A DNA stretch of 64,000 bases from Verrucomicrobiota bacterium (GTDB taxonomy: Bacteria > Verrucomicrobiota > Verrucomicrobiia > CAIQCK01): the NCBI GenBank assembly GCA_016222825.1, contig JACRQF010000019.1, positions 372,001 to 436,000 on the forward strand, written 5' to 3'. Under the pieces are notes generated by a model. That model ran no database searches, was not told where the DNA came from, and saw nothing but the letters and a program-made list of their open reading frames with translations. This document shows positions 62,850-64,000 of this stretch, piece by piece; positions within the stretch are counted from its first letter, which is position 1; each line of letters begins with the position of its first letter. A program made the translations under genes and the position numbers.

Positions 62850-64000
62850 ATGAGCCAACCCTTTTCTTCCCTGCTGGTTGCGGCGTTTGCCGCGTTCTCC
62901 GCCCGCGCCGCCGATGACATCGTCCTCGCCGACTTCGAGGGCAAGGACTACGGCCAGTGGAAGATCACGGGCAAGGCGTTCGGGCCGGGGCCGGCGCAGG
63001 GAACGCTGCCACGCCAGATGCACGTCAGCGGTTTTCTCGGCCACGGGCTGGTCAACAGCTTCCACGGCGGCGACAGACCCACCGGCACGTTGACCTCGCC
63101 GCCATTCAAGATCGAGCGCAAGTTCATCAACTTTCTCATCGGCGGCGGCGGATGGGAGGGCAAGACCTGCATGAACCTGCTCGTGAACGACAAGGTCGCG
63201 CGCGCCTCCACCGGCCCCAACTCGCAGCCCGGCGGCAGCGAGGAACTCGAACCCGCCGCGTGGGACGTGGCTGATCTCGCCGGCAAGACCGCCGTCATCC
63301 AGATCGTGGACAACGCCACCGGAGGCTGGGGCCACCTCAACGTGGACCATATTGTCCTGAGCGACTCGCGCAAAGCCCCGCCGGCATCGAAACTCGCCGT
63401 GCTGGAGCGCGAGCTGACGCTGGAGAAGCGTTACCTGCACCTGCCCGTTAAGACCGACGCGCGCAAAGCCAGGAAGTGCCTCGGCTCGTTGCTCGTGGAT
63501 GGTGTCGTCGTTCGGGAGTTCGACATCGAACTGGACGAGCAGCCCGGCTTTTTCGCCCACCTCGACATCAGCGCGTGGCGCGGCAGAAAGGCGACGTTGC
63601 GCGCCGCGAAACTGCCGGCGGAGTCGAAGGCGCTCGACCTCGTCACGCAGGCCGACTCGATCTGGGCGGCTGACCAAGTCTATCGCGAGCCGTTGCGCGG
63701 CCAGTTTCACTTCTCGCCCAAGCGCGGCTGGAACAACGACCCCAACGGCATGGTCTTCGCTGACGGCGAATACCACCTCTACTTCCAGCACAATCCCTAT
63801 GGCTGGAACTGGGGCAACATGCACTGGGGGCACGCCGTCAGCCGGGACATGGTGCACTGGAAGGAACTGCCCATCGCGATCCATCCGCTCAAGCACGGGG
63901 ACTGGGTCTTCAGCGGCAGCGCCGTCGTGGACAAGGCCAACAGCAGCGGTTGGAGGAAGGGCGATAACGAGTTGATCGTCGCCGCGTTCACCAGCACCGG
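62850..64000 (+). CDS. Secreted GH32 fructan hydrolase, C-terminus beyond the window edge
   Basis: At least 383 residues are visible. The signal peptide (FSSLLVAAFAAFSARAAD) is followed by about 170 residues of a galactose-binding-like sandwich (VLADFEGKDYGQWKITGKAFG…HIVLSDS) and a linker domain. The GH32 propeller begins at about residue 285, with the nucleophile motif WNNDPNG at 294-300 and NMHWGHAVSRDMVHW after it. Levanase, inulinase and invertase are all possible. It probably attacks extracellular fructans. Confidence 0.92.
   Translation, partial: MSQPFSSLLVAAFAAFSARAADDIVLADFEGKDYGQWKITGKAFGPGPAQGTLPRQMHVSGFLGHGLVNSFHGGDRPTGTLTSPPFKIERKFINFLIGGGGWEGKTCMNLLVNDKVARASTGPNSQPGGSEELEPAAWDVADLAGKTAVIQIVDNATGGWGHLNVDHIVLSDSRKAPPASKLAVLERELTLEKRYLHLPVKTDARKARKCLGSLLVDGVVVREFDIELDEQPGFFAHLDISAWRGRKATLRAAKLPAESKALDLVTQADSIWAADQVYREPLRGQFHFSPKRGWNNDPNGMVFADGEYHLYFQHNPYGWNWGNMHWGHAVSRDMVHWKELPIAIHPLKHGDWVFSGSAVVDKANSSGWRKGDNELIVAAFTST

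Overview
The window reads as a high-GC bacterial chromosome from the Verrucomicrobiota, most likely a free-living soil or freshwater polysaccharide degrader of the Pedosphaera/Limisphaerales type. I infer this from gene content: Tat-exported Gfo/Idh/MocA oxidoreductases, several S1-type sulfatases, a DUF1080 protein, sialate O-acetylesterases, a DUF5069 protein, glycine-rich RRM proteins, an LplT-PlsC-AMP-ligase fusion and KdsD. No 16S rRNA is present to confirm it.

Layout. (1) 1-18.3 kb, all on the minus strand, is an accessory glycan-degradation block: an HpcH/HpaI aldolase (cut by the left edge), a LamG-glycosidase, a GH127-like protein, an esterase, a truncated KAP NTPase, a sialidase-like propeller, an oxidoreductase, three sulfatases, a DUF1080 protein and two sialate O-acetylesterases. 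(2) 18.5-25.2 kb holds kdsD, an elongation factor P gene broken by an exact 43-bp tandem duplication, an SH3/BamE-like secreted protein, a three-domain lysophospholipid-recycling fusion and a small zinc-ribbon membrane protein. (3) 25.2-26.6 kb has no convincing gene. It holds about 24 copies of a 21-bp unit built on a 12-bp palindrome, flanked by REP-like hairpins. (4) 27.1-35.1 kb is an assimilatory sulfur region: cysI-cysH-cysD-cysN on the minus strand, with a divergent Rrf2 regulator followed by two PLP-dependent transsulfuration-type enzymes. (5) 35.2-43.95 kb is housekeeping and proteostasis: cytochrome c, Hsp20, ClpB, HtrA, rhomboid protease, CNNM/CBS protein and LpdA. (6) 44.1-46.7 kb is an SsuABC/TauABC-like ABC importer. 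(7) 46.8-47.96 kb carries two glycine-rich RRM protein genes, each with its own terminator and an almost identical 5' leader. (8) 48.1-50.3 kb holds glycerate kinase and fabD. (9) 50.3-64 kb is a second accessory block of secreted propeller proteins, esterases, a CocE-type hydrolase, an integrase remnant beside tRNA-Gln(CUG), carbohydrate-associated secreted proteins and a GH32 enzyme cut by the right edge.

The enzymes of blocks 1 and 9 nearly all carry Sec or Tat signals and would act outside the cytoplasm on sulfated, acetylated or fructan-type glycans. Sulfate released there could feed the cys operon. No SusC/SusD pair is present. The most unusual signals are non-coding: the 21-bp palindrome array, a family of degenerate 7-bp tandem repeats that sits inside or at the edges of several genes, the twin RRM leaders whose conservation runs into the coding region, and the duplication in efp.
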